From the NCBI RefSeq assembly GCF_002979865.1, contig NZ_PCPZ01000006.1, positions 62,001 to 126,000 of the forward strand: a stretch of 64,000 nt of DNA, read 5' to 3'. This stretch comes from Arthrobacter sp. MYb214 (GTDB taxonomy: Bacteria; Actinomycetota; Actinomycetes; Actinomycetales; Micrococcaceae). Made by a program: the position numbers and the translations under genes. The notes below the pieces were generated by a model, which ran no database searches, was not told the DNA's origin, and was given only the letters and a program-made list of their open reading frames with translations. Shown piece after piece: positions 43,219-51,957 of the stretch. The first letter of the stretch is position 1. Each line of letters begins with the position of its first letter.

Positions 43219-44742
43219 TTAGCTGTTGGTTTCGAACTCGGCATCAGGACCCGGCTCGCAGCCGCCCTGGTTGCTGCGCTCCAGCAGGTTCTTGCCGCGG
43301 CGCTCCTCGTTCGGCAAGGCGATCGGGTACTCGCCGGTGAAGCACGCGGTGCACAGGCGCTCGCGCGGCTGGCGGGTCGCTTCGATCATGCCGTCTTCGG
43401 AAATGTAGGCCAAGGAGTCCGCGCCGATGGAGGTCGCGATCTCAGCCACGGCAGCGCCGTTGGCGATCAGCTCGGCACGCGAGGCGAAGTCGATGCCGTA
43501 GAAGCAAGGCCACTTGACCGGAGGCGAGGAGATCTTCACATGCACCTCGGCGGCACCGGCCTCGCGCAGCATGCGCACCACCGCGCGCTGGGTGTTGCCG
43601 CGGACGATCGAATCATCGACCACCACGACGCGCTTGCCGCGCAGCACGGTTTCCAGCGCATTGAGCTTGAGCTTGATGCCCAGCTGGCGCAGGGTCTGCG
43701 ATGGCTGGATGAAGGTACGGCCCACGTAGGCGTTCTTCACGAAGCCGTGGGTGAATGGAATGCCCGATTCCTCGGCGTAGCCGATGGCGGCCGGGGTGCC
43801 GGACTCCGGAACCGGGATCACGATGTCCGCGTCCGCGCTGTTCTCGCGGGCCAGCTGGCGGCCCATTTCCACGCGGGATTCGTAGACCGAGCGGCCGGCA
43901 ATGGCAGCATCGGGACGAGCCAGGTAGACGTACTCGAAGACGCAGCCCTTGGGGGTGGCTTCGGCGAAGCGGGTGGAACGCACGCCGTTCTCGTCGATGG
44001 CGATCATTTCGCCGGGTTCGATTTCGCGGATGAACGAGGCGCCAACGGTAGCCAGTGCAGGCTGCTCCGAAGCAACAACCCAGCCTCGGTCCAGCCGGCC
44101 CAGGACCAGCGGGCGAACACCATGCGGGTCGCGGGCTGCGTAGAGGGTGTCCTCGTTCATGAAGACGAAGCAGAAGGCGCCTTCGATCTTCGGCAGCAGC
44201 TCCAGCGCGGTTTCTTCGAGTGACTGGCCTTCGGAACCGGCCAGCAAGGCGGTGACCAAAGCGGTGTCGGTGGTGTTGCCCTGGGCGAGTTCGCCGCGGA
44301 CCTTGCCGCCTTCGGCCTGCTGCTTGGCAGAGACCATATCGGCCAGATCAGCGGAGTTGGTCAGGTTGCCGTTGTGGGCCAGGGCGACGGTACCGGCCTG
44401 GGTCGGGCCCAAGGTCGGCTGCGCATTGGCCCAGTGGCTGGCGCCGGTGGTCGAGTAGCGGCAGTGGCCGATAGCCAGCTGGCCGACCATGGAGTTCAGC
44501 GTATTCTCGTCGAACACCTGGGAGACCAGGCCCATGTCCTTGTAGACGTTGATACGCGCACCGTCGCTCGTGGCAATACCAGCGGATTCCTGTCCGCGGT
44601 GCTGCAGGGCATACAGGCCGTAATAGGTGAGTTTTGCGACCTCTTCGCCAGGAGCCCAAACGCCAAAAACGCCGCATTCATCCTGCGGCCCCTTTTCGTT
44701 TGGAAGCAGGTCGTGATTTAAGAATCCATCGCCACGCGCCAT
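43219..44742 (-). CDS. purF: Amidophosphoribosyltransferase
   Basis: This 507-aa enzyme catalyses the first committed step of purine synthesis, PRPP and glutamine to phosphoribosylamine. The nucleophile Cys23 (DECGVFGVW) follows a 22-residue propeptide that must be removed. The PRPP site is VVVVDDSIVRGNTQ. Four cysteines (GCVFEY, KWPCFYG, CTAC) match the [4Fe-4S]-containing Bacillus-type enzyme. The start at 44742 precedes the propeptide; a longer frame to 44784 is less likely. Confidence 0.97.
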   Translation of the reverse strand: MARGDGFLNHDLLPNEKGPQDECGVFGVWAPGEEVAKLTYYGLYALQHRGQESAGIATSDGARINVYKDMGLVSQVFDENTLNSMVGQLAIGHCRYSTTGASHWANAQPTLGPTQAGTVALAHNGNLTNSADLADMVSAKQQAEGGKVRGELAQGNTTDTALVTALLAGSEGQSLEETALELLPKIEGAFCFVFMNEDTLYAARDPHGVRPLVLGRLDRGWVVASEQPALATVGASFIREIEPGEMIAIDENGVRSTRFAEATPKGCVFEYVYLARPDAAIAGRSVYESRVEMGRQLARENSADADIVIPVPESGTPAAIGYAEESGIPFTHGFVKNAYVGRTFIQPSQTLRQLGIKLKLNALETVLRGKRVVVVDDSIVRGNTQRAVVRMLREAGAAEVHVKISSPPVKWPCFYGIDFASRAELIANGAAVAEIATSIGADSLAYISEDGMIEATRQPRERLCTACFTGEYPIALPNEERRGKNLLERSNQGGCEPGPDAEFETNS

Positions 44743-44847
44743 GTTGGTTATTCTCTCATGTTCCAGTTGGTCGACACCGACCAAAAATGTGGTGGGTGGC
44801 GGCCAGGTGCGCGGCCGCCTGCTCTTCTAATTCAGGAGAAAAGCTGC

Positions 44848-45174
44848 CTAGCCTTGTAGTCCGCTGGAGTCAGTGTCCTCGGCCAGAGGAACTGCCAGAT
44901 GCTTGGTGGTTTTGCGTGAGGTCACGCGATCAACAATCACATACGCCAATGCGCCGATGCCTACGCCCAGGCCTGCACCGAATATGGCGAAGAATCCGGA
45001 CGCCGAGGTGCGGGTGTAATCCTGCGATGGTTCGCCAAGCAGGCCAATGATGAGACCGGCTAGCGCGCCAAGGACCGCGAAAGTCAAAATGAACGGCCAG
45101 AACTTGGGCGACGAGTGAATATGCACTTCAACACTCTGATCGGCAGAAGACGGGGTAGCGGGGTGTTGCTCCAT
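44848..45174 (-). CDS. Hypothetical membrane protein between the sterol-carrier-like gene and purF
   Basis: This 108-aa protein has two hydrophobic segments (FWPFILTFAVLGALAGLIIGLLG and ASGFFAIFGAGLGVGIGALAYVIVD) and polar ends. I do not recognise a family with confidence. It starts 4 bp after the stop of the sterol-carrier-like gene and precedes purF, so the three may be co-transcribed. AAGGG sits directly before the ATG inside the palindrome ACCCTTAAGGGT. Confidence 0.65.
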   Translation of the reverse strand: MEQHPATPSSADQSVEVHIHSSPKFWPFILTFAVLGALAGLIIGLLGEPSQDYTRTSASGFFAIFGAGLGVGIGALAYVIVDRVTSRKTTKHLAVPLAEDTDSSGLQG

Positions 45175-45178
45175 ACCC

Positions 45179-45559
45179 TTAAGGGTACTCAATAAGTGGT
45201 AGGTGCGCTGACAAGTCTGCCCTAAGTCCCGAGGCATGCAATTGCCCAGTCTGCAAGGCCTCGGCCCAGCCGATACGCCCAGTAGCGAGGGAAAGCCAGA
45301 GTTCAGCAGGCATTTCGACCACGTTCGGGGGTGTTCCGCGGGTGTGCCGGGGACCCGCTATGCACTGAGTCACACCGAAGGGCGGAACGCGTACCTCGAC
45401 CGAGTTGCCCTCGGCGCGGGAGGCCAGCTCCTCCAGCGAAAAGCGCACCGCGGTGGCGAGCACCGGGCGGGCTATTTTTCCTTGTCCCTGCGTGGTTCCG
45501 GACCATTCGCGCAGGGCCGCTCGGCCAGCGGTTTCATCAACGCGCCGTTTGATTGCCAT
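45179..45559 (-). CDS. Sterol carrier family protein (SCP-like)
   Basis: This 126-aa soluble protein contains GNSVEVRVPPFGVTQCIAGPRHTRGTPPNVVEM, highly conserved in the small actinobacterial SCP-like family usually found beside purF. ATGRIGWAEALQTGQLHASGLRADLS follows. Lipid binding is suggested by family name only. The location upstream of purF repeats the mycobacterial order. Confidence 0.85.
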   Translation of the reverse strand: MAIKRRVDETAGRAALREWSGTTQGQGKIARPVLATAVRFSLEELASRAEGNSVEVRVPPFGVTQCIAGPRHTRGTPPNVVEMPAELWLSLATGRIGWAEALQTGQLHASGLRADLSAHLPLIEYP

Positions 45560-45861
45560 GGGTCGATTCCACTTTCTCTCAATGACGGAGAAACGTCATA
45601 TTTGCGTGCGCTGGGCATCTACTGTGGATCTGGAAAACCAAGAAATCCAGCCATGCCAACTCTAGTTCAGCCAACGCAGCGCCGGTTGGATGCCGGCATG
45701 ATGCTGTGCCGAAGACTTCCAGGGGGCGCTTTGGGCTTGCTGGCGCCGAATTCGCCCAGCGGCCCGGTGCCAGGCGGGCGGCCAGATGGACGGGGCCTGC
45801 GGCTAATGCCTGCGCGTCATAGACGCGGTTGACCCGCTGGATCTCCGGTAAACTCGACCGG
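45560..45861. other. 302-bp interval between the SCP-like gene and purD
   Basis: These two genes are divergent. The interval has no credible gene. It holds the purD -10 element at its right end and presumably the promoter of the SCP-like/purF unit at its left; I cannot place the latter. Confidence 0.5.
45849..45854 (+). promoter_or_regulatory. -10 element of purD, leaderless type
   Basis: TAAACT ends 7 nt before the GTG start of purD. A TTGACC at 45829-45834 is a possible -35, though the spacing is short (14 nt). No Shine-Dalgarno is present. Confidence 0.55.
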
Positions 45862-47148
45862 GTGAAGGTACTGGTTATTGGCCCAGGCGGCCGTGAGCAT
45901 GCAATTGTCCGTGCACTGAGTGCAGACCCCTACGTCAACGAAGTTCATTGCGCCCCCGGCAACGCCGGTATCGCACAGGACGTCACTACCCACGCGATCG
46001 ATGCGCAGGACCCTGCCGCAGTCGTCGCGCTCGCCCAGGAATTGGGCAGCGATCTGGTGGTCGTCGGCCCCGAAGCGCCGCTGGCTTCCGGTGTTTCCGA
46101 TGCGCTGATCGCAGCGCAGATCCCGGTCTTCGGCCCGACCCAGGCTGCCGCGCAGCTCGAAGCGTCCAAGGCTTTTGCCAAGAACGTCATGGCTGCCGCT
46201 GAGGTTCCCACCGCCATGGCCCATGTGGCCACTAACCGCGAGGAAGCCGCCAGTGCGCTGGATGACTTCGGTGCGCCGTATGTGGTCAAGGACGATGGCC
46301 TGGCCGCCGGCAAGGGCGTCGTGGTCACCGGCGATCGCCACGAAGCGCTGGAGCACGCAGAAGCCTGTTTTGCCGCCGGCGGAACCGTAGTGATCGAAGA
46401 ATTCCTCGATGGCCCAGAAGTTTCCCTGTTTGTCATCTGCGATGGCAAGCATGCTGTTCCGCTGGCCCCGGCACAGGACTTCAAGCGCATCTTCGATAAC
46501 GACGAAGGCCCGAACACCGGTGGCATGGGTGCCTACTCGCCGCTGGAATGGCTGCCTGAGAGCTTCGTCGACGAGGTCATGGACCGCGTCGCCTATCCGA
46601 CCCTGCGCGAAATGGAAAAGCGCGGCACCCCGTTCACCGGCGTGCTGTACTGCGGCTTGGCGATCACCAAGCGCGGCATCCGCGTCATCGAGTTCAATGC
46701 CCGCTTCGGCGACCCGGAAACCCAGGCTGTCCTTGCCCGGCTGAAGACTCCGCTGGGCGGTGTGCTGCTGGCTGCCGCCAAGGGCCGGCTCGATGATGCC
46801 GAGCAGCTGACCTGGTCCGCGCAGACCGCAGTTGATGTGGTCATCGCCGCCGAGAACTACCCGGACACCCCGGTCAAGGGAGCGGTGATCTCCGGGCTGG
46901 AGGCAGCCAACGGAATTGACGGCGTGCACGTGATGCATGCCGGAACTTCCGCGGATGCTGAAGGAAACATCATTGTTTCCGGTGGCCGCGTACTGGCCGT
47001 GGTGGGCCTGGGTGATGGCCTCGCCGCGGCCCGCGCCGCAGCGTACGCCGGGGTTGCCGAGATCAGCTGGGACGGTGCCCAGTCGCGCACCGACATTGCG
47101 TTGAAGGCCGAACGCGGCGAAATCGCCATCGCCAACGAAAGCAAGTAG
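45862..47148 (+). CDS. purD: Phosphoribosylamine-glycine ligase (GAR synthetase)
   Basis: This 428-aa ATP-grasp ligase makes GAR from phosphoribosylamine, glycine and ATP. The N-terminus KVLVIGPGGREHAIVRAL and the diagnostic HCAPGNAGIAQ are followed by the ATP-grasp core and FNARFGDPETQ. GTG 45862 is chosen because homology begins there and the -10 lies just 7 nt upstream. purC follows after 15 bp. Confidence 0.97.
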   Translation: MKVLVIGPGGREHAIVRALSADPYVNEVHCAPGNAGIAQDVTTHAIDAQDPAAVVALAQELGSDLVVVGPEAPLASGVSDALIAAQIPVFGPTQAAAQLEASKAFAKNVMAAAEVPTAMAHVATNREEAASALDDFGAPYVVKDDGLAAGKGVVVTGDRHEALEHAEACFAAGGTVVIEEFLDGPEVSLFVICDGKHAVPLAPAQDFKRIFDNDEGPNTGGMGAYSPLEWLPESFVDEVMDRVAYPTLREMEKRGTPFTGVLYCGLAITKRGIRVIEFNARFGDPETQAVLARLKTPLGGVLLAAAKGRLDDAEQLTWSAQTAVDVVIAAENYPDTPVKGAVISGLEAANGIDGVHVMHAGTSADAEGNIIVSGGRVLAVVGLGDGLAAARAAAYAGVAEISWDGAQSRTDIALKAERGEIAIANESK

Positions 47149-47163
47149 AGGACTACAGAACTC

Positions 47164-48069
47164 ATGGCAGGATTCCAGACTGAAGTGCTCGACCTAGAAG
47201 GTTGGGACCATTACTACTCGGGCAAGGTACGCGACCTGTACGTGCCTGCGGGCGCCAGCTTCGAAGGCACCGACCGTGTCCTCGTGGTGGCCTCCGACCG
47301 CATCAGCGCCTACGACTTCGTGCTGGCCAGCGAAATCCCGGACAAGGGCAAGGTGCTCACCCAGCTCAGCCTCTGGTGGTTCGAGCAGCTGGGCGACTTC
47401 GCCAACCATGTCATCTCCACCGATGTTCCAGCCGAGGTGGCCGGACGCGCGATGGTGTGCAAGAAGCTGGGGATGTACCCGATCGAGTGCATCGCCCGCG
47501 GATACCTGACCGGATCGGGCCTGGCCGAATACAAGGCCTCGCAGACCGTGTGCGAGCTGCCATTGCCGGAAGGACTGGTGGATGGCTCGCGTCTGGAACC
47601 GGCGCTGTTCACCCCATCGGCCAAGGCCGAGGTGGGGGAGCACGACGAGAACATCTCCTTCGAGCAGACCGTGGAACGCGTTGGCGCCGAAGTGTCCGAG
47701 ACGCTGCGCGAGAAGACCGTGGCCCTGTACGAGCAGGCCGAGCAGATCGCCCGCGCGCGCGGCATCATCCTGGCCGATACCAAGGTGGAGTTCGGAGCTG
47801 ATCCGGCCACGGGCGAGATCACCCTGGGCGATGAGGTGCTGACCCCGGATTCCTCGCGTTTCTGGGATGCCGAATCCTACAAGCCGGGCCAGGCGCAGGC
47901 CAGCTTCGACAAGCAGTTCGTCCGCGACTGGCTGACCTCCGCCGAATCGGGTTGGGACAAGAACTCGGGCGAAGAACCGCCTCAGCTGCCAGCCGGAATC
48001 ATCGAGAAGACCCGTGCCCGCTACATCGAGGCCTATGAACGGCTCACCGGCCAGGTCTTCAGCGCCTAG
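47164..48069 (+). CDS. purC: Phosphoribosylaminoimidazole-succinocarboxamide synthase
   Basis: This 301-aa SAICAR synthase joins CAIR with aspartate using ATP. Signatures are YYSGKVRDLYVPAG, VVASDRISAYDFVL, ECIARGYLTGSG and GIILADTKVEFG. The C-terminal segment FVRDWL is followed by a family-typical extension. It follows purD by 15 bp and ends the operon at a terminator. Confidence 0.96.
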   Translation: MAGFQTEVLDLEGWDHYYSGKVRDLYVPAGASFEGTDRVLVVASDRISAYDFVLASEIPDKGKVLTQLSLWWFEQLGDFANHVISTDVPAEVAGRAMVCKKLGMYPIECIARGYLTGSGLAEYKASQTVCELPLPEGLVDGSRLEPALFTPSAKAEVGEHDENISFEQTVERVGAEVSETLREKTVALYEQAEQIARARGIILADTKVEFGADPATGEITLGDEVLTPDSSRFWDAESYKPGQAQASFDKQFVRDWLTSAESGWDKNSGEEPPQLPAGIIEKTRARYIEAYERLTGQVFSA

Positions 48070-48095
48070 GCGCAGGCGAAGAACAACCACGCACG

Positions 48096-48138
48096 GCAAA
48101 GCCCTCCGCTGATCGAAGTGATCTGCGGAGGGCTTTGC
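48096..48138. terminator. Terminator after purC
   Basis: A 14-bp perfect stem (48096-48109 with 48125-48138) encloses an inner GATC/GATC pair over GAAGT. It lies between convergent genes. Confidence 0.82.
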
Positions 48139-48154
48139 GCTGTCCTGGACGGGA

Positions 48155-49963
48155 TCAGACCAGCGAGTCCTTCCACGCCTTGTGCAGGGCCGCGAAGCGC
48201 CCCTCATCGGCAATCAGCTGCGCTGGGGTGCCGTCCTCGGTGATCTTGCCATCGTGGACCACCAGCACGCGGTCCGCGATCTGCACGGTGGACAGGCGGT
48301 GCGCGATGATCAGCGCGGTGCGGTTGCCCAGCAGGGTTTGCAGTCCGCGCTGCACTGCCCGTTCCGAAGGGATATCCAGGGAGCTGGTGGCCTCATCAAG
48401 GATCAGCACCGCAGGATCGGCCAGGAAGGCGCGGGCAAAGGAAATCAGTTGGCGCTGGCCGGCCGAGACCCGTCCGCCTCGCTTGTTCACGTCGGTGCCG
48501 TAGCCCTCAGGCAGATCCATGATGAACTCGTGGGCGCCGACCGCACGGGCGGCGGACTCGATATCCTCCGGCGAGGCGCCCGGCCGGCCCAGCGCGATGT
48601 TCTCGGCCACCGATCCGGAGAAGAGGAACGCCTCCTGGGTGACCATCACCACGTGCTGGCGCAGTTCCTTGTTCGACAGCTCGTTGATCGGCACCGAATC
48701 CAGTTCCAAGGTGCCCGAACGCAGGTCGTAGAAGCGGGCAATGAGCTTGGCCAGCGTGGACTTGCCGGCACCGGTCTGGCCTACCACGGCCACCGTTTGG
48801 CCCGCCGGGATCCGCAGGTCGAATTCCTCCATGATCACCGGGCCCTCGCCGTAGCCGAAGACCGCATCCTTGAAGACCAGCTCGCCGGCCACCTTGCGGA
48901 TGGTGCGAGGGGCCGCAGGCTCGCGCACCGTCGGTTCTTCCTCCAGCAGCCCCGAAACCTTCTCCAAGGCGGCGGTGGCCGACTGCAGCGAGGAATAGAA
49001 CATGGCGATCTGCTCGACTGGCTGGAACAGGCGCTTGGAGGCCAGCAGGATGGCCACCATCGCACCGACCTGCATGGTGCCGTCGATGATGCGGAATCCG
49101 CCGTAGGCCAGCAATGCCGCCACCGTCAGGTTGCCGATCAGGACCAGTCCCGGCTGCAGGACGCCGAAGAGGTTGAAGGAACGCACCGAGTTCACCCGGT
49201 ACTGCTCCGCGAGATCCGAGTAGTTCGCGTCGTTGGCTTCCTCGCGGCGGAAGGCCTTGACCGCGCGGATGCCGGTCATGGTTTCCACGAAGGTGGAGAT
49301 GACCTTGGCCGAGACCACGCGGGATTCGCGGTAGAGCAGCTCGGAGCGGCGCTGGTACCAGAAGAAGAGGATCGCTACCGGAAGGACGGCCACGCAGACC
49401 ACCAGGCCGCTGCGCCAGTCGAGGAAGAAAATCGAGACCAGGGTGAAGACCACGAACACGCAGGAGGAGGCCAGTTCCGAGACGCCTTGATCGAGCAGCT
49501 CGCGCAGCGTTTCCAGATCGGAGGTCTGCCGGGAAATGATCCGCCCGGAGGTGTAGTTCTCGTGGAATTCGAGGCTCAGCCGCTGGGTATGGCGGAAGAC
49601 CTGCTGGCGCAGATCCAGGAGCATCGCCTGGGAGATCTTCGCCGCACTGGTGATGTACCAGGAGAGCAGCACGCCGCTGAGCACGGCGCACACGATGTAT
49701 CCGGCCCCGGTCATCCCCAGGGCGCCCCAGTTGCCTTCGCGCACCTGCGGCAGGGTCCAGTCGATCGAGAAGGCGATCAGCACCGGAAGCAGCACGCGTG
49801 CCGCGTTGGAGAACAGCACCAGCACCACGGTGAGGACGAACAGCTTCTTCTGCGGCACGGCCAGCGAGGCCAGCAACCGGAAGGAACGTTGCCGCACGAC
49901 CTTGCGCTCGGCGGCAGAGAGCTTGATGGTGTCTTCATTGGCGACGCCCAGTGGCTTGCTCAT
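48155..49963 (-). CDS. ABC exporter half-transporter, second subunit
   Basis: This 602-aa protein has a six-helix type I exporter membrane domain (about 35-330) and an NBD. Walker A is GQTGAGKST, and Walker B is VLILDEATSSLD with the catalytic Glu intact. The signature motif is degenerate: RVSAGQRQL instead of LSGGQ. With the upstream subunit, which has the opposite defect, it should form a heterodimeric exporter with one active ATP site. The substrate (drug or lipid) is unknown. It overlaps the upstream gene by 4 bp. Confidence 0.93.
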   Translation of the reverse strand: MSKPLGVANEDTIKLSAAERKVVRQRSFRLLASLAVPQKKLFVLTVVLVLFSNAARVLLPVLIAFSIDWTLPQVREGNWGALGMTGAGYIVCAVLSGVLLSWYITSAAKISQAMLLDLRQQVFRHTQRLSLEFHENYTSGRIISRQTSDLETLRELLDQGVSELASSCVFVVFTLVSIFFLDWRSGLVVCVAVLPVAILFFWYQRRSELLYRESRVVSAKVISTFVETMTGIRAVKAFRREEANDANYSDLAEQYRVNSVRSFNLFGVLQPGLVLIGNLTVAALLAYGGFRIIDGTMQVGAMVAILLASKRLFQPVEQIAMFYSSLQSATAALEKVSGLLEEEPTVREPAAPRTIRKVAGELVFKDAVFGYGEGPVIMEEFDLRIPAGQTVAVVGQTGAGKSTLAKLIARFYDLRSGTLELDSVPINELSNKELRQHVVMVTQEAFLFSGSVAENIALGRPGASPEDIESAARAVGAHEFIMDLPEGYGTDVNKRGGRVSAGQRQLISFARAFLADPAVLILDEATSSLDIPSERAVQRGLQTLLGNRTALIIAHRLSTVQIADRVLVVHDGKITEDGTPAQLIADEGRFAALHKAWKDSLV

Positions 49964-51795
49964 CGGGAGACCTCCACGGTGGCTGGCTGGTCTTCGTCAT
50001 CCAGGCTGGCGATGACGAATCGGTAATGCTCATTGGTGCTCAACAGGTGGGCATGGCTTCCCACCGCGTCGATGCGGCCATCGCGCAGCAGCGCCACGCG
50101 GTCGGCGAGCATCACGGTCGAGGGCCGGTGGGCCACGATCAGCGTGGTGGTTCCGGCCAGGACTTCGCGCAGCCTCTCGGTGACCAGTTCCTCGGTGCGC
50201 ACATCCAGGGCGGACAGCGGATCGTCGAGGACCAGCACGCTCGGGCGCGCCGCGATGGCGCGGGCCAAGGCGATGCGCTGGCGCTGCCCGCCCGATAGCG
50301 ACAGGCCTTCCTCGCCGATCAAGGTCTCTACCCCTTCGGGCAACGCGTAGGCAAACTGCGCCTGGGCGACGTCCAGGGCCTCGGCGAGCAGGGCTTCGCG
50401 CTGCTGCTCATCCAGGTTTTCCGGGGCGCCGAGCAGCACGTTGCCGCGGATGGAGGTGGAGAACAAGGTGGTGTCCTCGAAAGCTACAGCGATCTCGGTT
50501 CGCAGTTCCCGGAGGTCCCAGTCCTTGACGTCCTGTCCGTGGATGAGCACCTCGCCGGCGGTCGCTTCATGCAGGCGCGGAACCAGGTTCAGCAAGGTGG
50601 ACTTGCCTGAACCGGTGATGCCGACAAGGGCCATGGTTTCCCCGGGACGGATCTCCAAGTTGATGTCGGCCAGGATCGGCCGGTGGGTACCGGCGGTATC
50701 CGGGTAGGCGAAGCGCACATGCTCCAGCTTCACGCTGCCATCGCGTTCTGCAGGGACCCGGGGCTGCGCGGGGGAATCGATGTCATTGATTGAATCCATG
50801 ACCTCGAAGTGGCGGTCCAGCGCAGTTTTGGTGCTCAGCGTCATGCCCAGCAGCATTCCCATGCCCTCGACGGGGCCGGCGATGACCGCGGCGATGGCGA
50901 AGTAGGCCACCAGCGAGCCGACGCTCAGCGTGCCGTTGGCGACCTGGGCAATGCCGATGAGCAAGCCGATGCCCAGAATGGTTTCAGGCACCGCAACGAC
51001 GGTGAGCAGGAAGCTGGCCAGCGTCTTGGCCTTGGTTATTTCGGTTTCCTGCAGCGACTTTGCCTGGGCGCTGAAGCCCGCGTAGACATGCGGCCCGCGG
51101 CCGAAGGCCTTGATGACGCGGATACCGTGCACTGATTCTTCCACCGCGGTGGCCAGGTCCCCAGCCTGGTCCTGGCTGCGGCGGCTGGCGGCCCGGTAGT
51201 CGTTGCGGAAACGGTAGGCCTTGATGGCAATCGGGATGGATCCCAGCAGGTAGAGCAGTCCCAGGATCCATGAATGGGTGAACATCAGCACCAGCCCGGT
51301 GATGACGGTGACGGTTTCAACAACCAGCATCATCGCGCCGAACGCGAGCCAACGGCGCAACAAGGAGAGATCCGACATGGAGCGGGAGAGAAGCTGCCCC
51401 GAGCCCCAGCGTTCGTGGAACGCCACGGGCAGGCGCTGCAGGTGCTTGTAGAAGCGGATGCGCATCTGCGCTTCAAGGCCTGCTGCGGGATTCAGCACGA
51501 ATTGGCGGCGCAGGAAGATCAGCAGGGCTTCGACAAGGCCCAATGCGGCAACGATGCCAACAGAGAGCCACACCTCCGAGGCTGCCCCATCACGATGCAG
51601 GACGACATTGACCAGCCAGGCGAGCACCTGGGGGATGGCCAGCGCGACAATTCCGGCGCCGAGCGCGCAGAGGAAACCGCAAAAGAGCCGGGGGAAGATC
51701 GGCTTGACGAAAGGAGCAAGCCGTTTCAGTGTTGCGGAGAGCGGGACCGGATCTTTCGAACCGGCCTGTTGAGCTTGAGCCACGGTACCCCGCAT
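49960..51795 (-). CDS. ABC exporter half-transporter, first subunit
   Basis: This 611-aa protein has a six-helix membrane domain followed by an NBD. Walker A is GITGSGKST and the signature LSLSGGQRQR is canonical. Walker B reads VLVLDDPLSALD, with Asp in place of the catalytic Glu. This complements the partner, as in TM287/288-like pairs. The ATG at 51793-51795 lacks a strong ribosome site; a GTG four codons on is an alternative. Confidence 0.93.
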   Translation of the reverse strand: MRGTVAQAQQAGSKDPVPLSATLKRLAPFVKPIFPRLFCGFLCALGAGIVALAIPQVLAWLVNVVLHRDGAASEVWLSVGIVAALGLVEALLIFLRRQFVLNPAAGLEAQMRIRFYKHLQRLPVAFHERWGSGQLLSRSMSDLSLLRRWLAFGAMMLVVETVTVITGLVLMFTHSWILGLLYLLGSIPIAIKAYRFRNDYRAASRRSQDQAGDLATAVEESVHGIRVIKAFGRGPHVYAGFSAQAKSLQETEITKAKTLASFLLTVVAVPETILGIGLLIGIAQVANGTLSVGSLVAYFAIAAVIAGPVEGMGMLLGMTLSTKTALDRHFEVMDSINDIDSPAQPRVPAERDGSVKLEHVRFAYPDTAGTHRPILADINLEIRPGETMALVGITGSGKSTLLNLVPRLHEATAGEVLIHGQDVKDWDLRELRTEIAVAFEDTTLFSTSIRGNVLLGAPENLDEQQREALLAEALDVAQAQFAYALPEGVETLIGEEGLSLSGGQRQRIALARAIAARPSVLVLDDPLSALDVRTEELVTERLREVLAGTTTLIVAHRPSTVMLADRVALLRDGRIDAVGSHAHLLSTNEHYRFVIASLDDEDQPATVEVSR

Positions 51796-51895
51796 TCATC
51801 CAGAAGTTTGACAGAGTTACAGACTACCGGCAGTAGTTGGGATAATTCAATCAATAGGCAACTATTGGAAAGAAGTGCTTCACATTGGAGGCAAA

Positions 51896-51938
51896 TAATC
51901 CCCGGTCGAGCACCAAGAAGGTGCTTGACCGGGGATTA
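51896..51938. terminator. Terminator after the metallophosphoesterase gene
   Basis: A 19-bp stem with one G-T pair joins 51896-51914 and 51920-51938 over a 5-nt loop, 20 bp beyond the stop codon. Confidence 0.82.
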
Positions 51939-51957
51939 CCCGAAGAAATTTCGTGGC

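Noticed and set aside
45236-45832. Plus-strand frame across the SCP-like gene and the purD upstream region
   Set aside because: It runs antisense to the conserved SCP-like gene and ends before purD with no homologous features.
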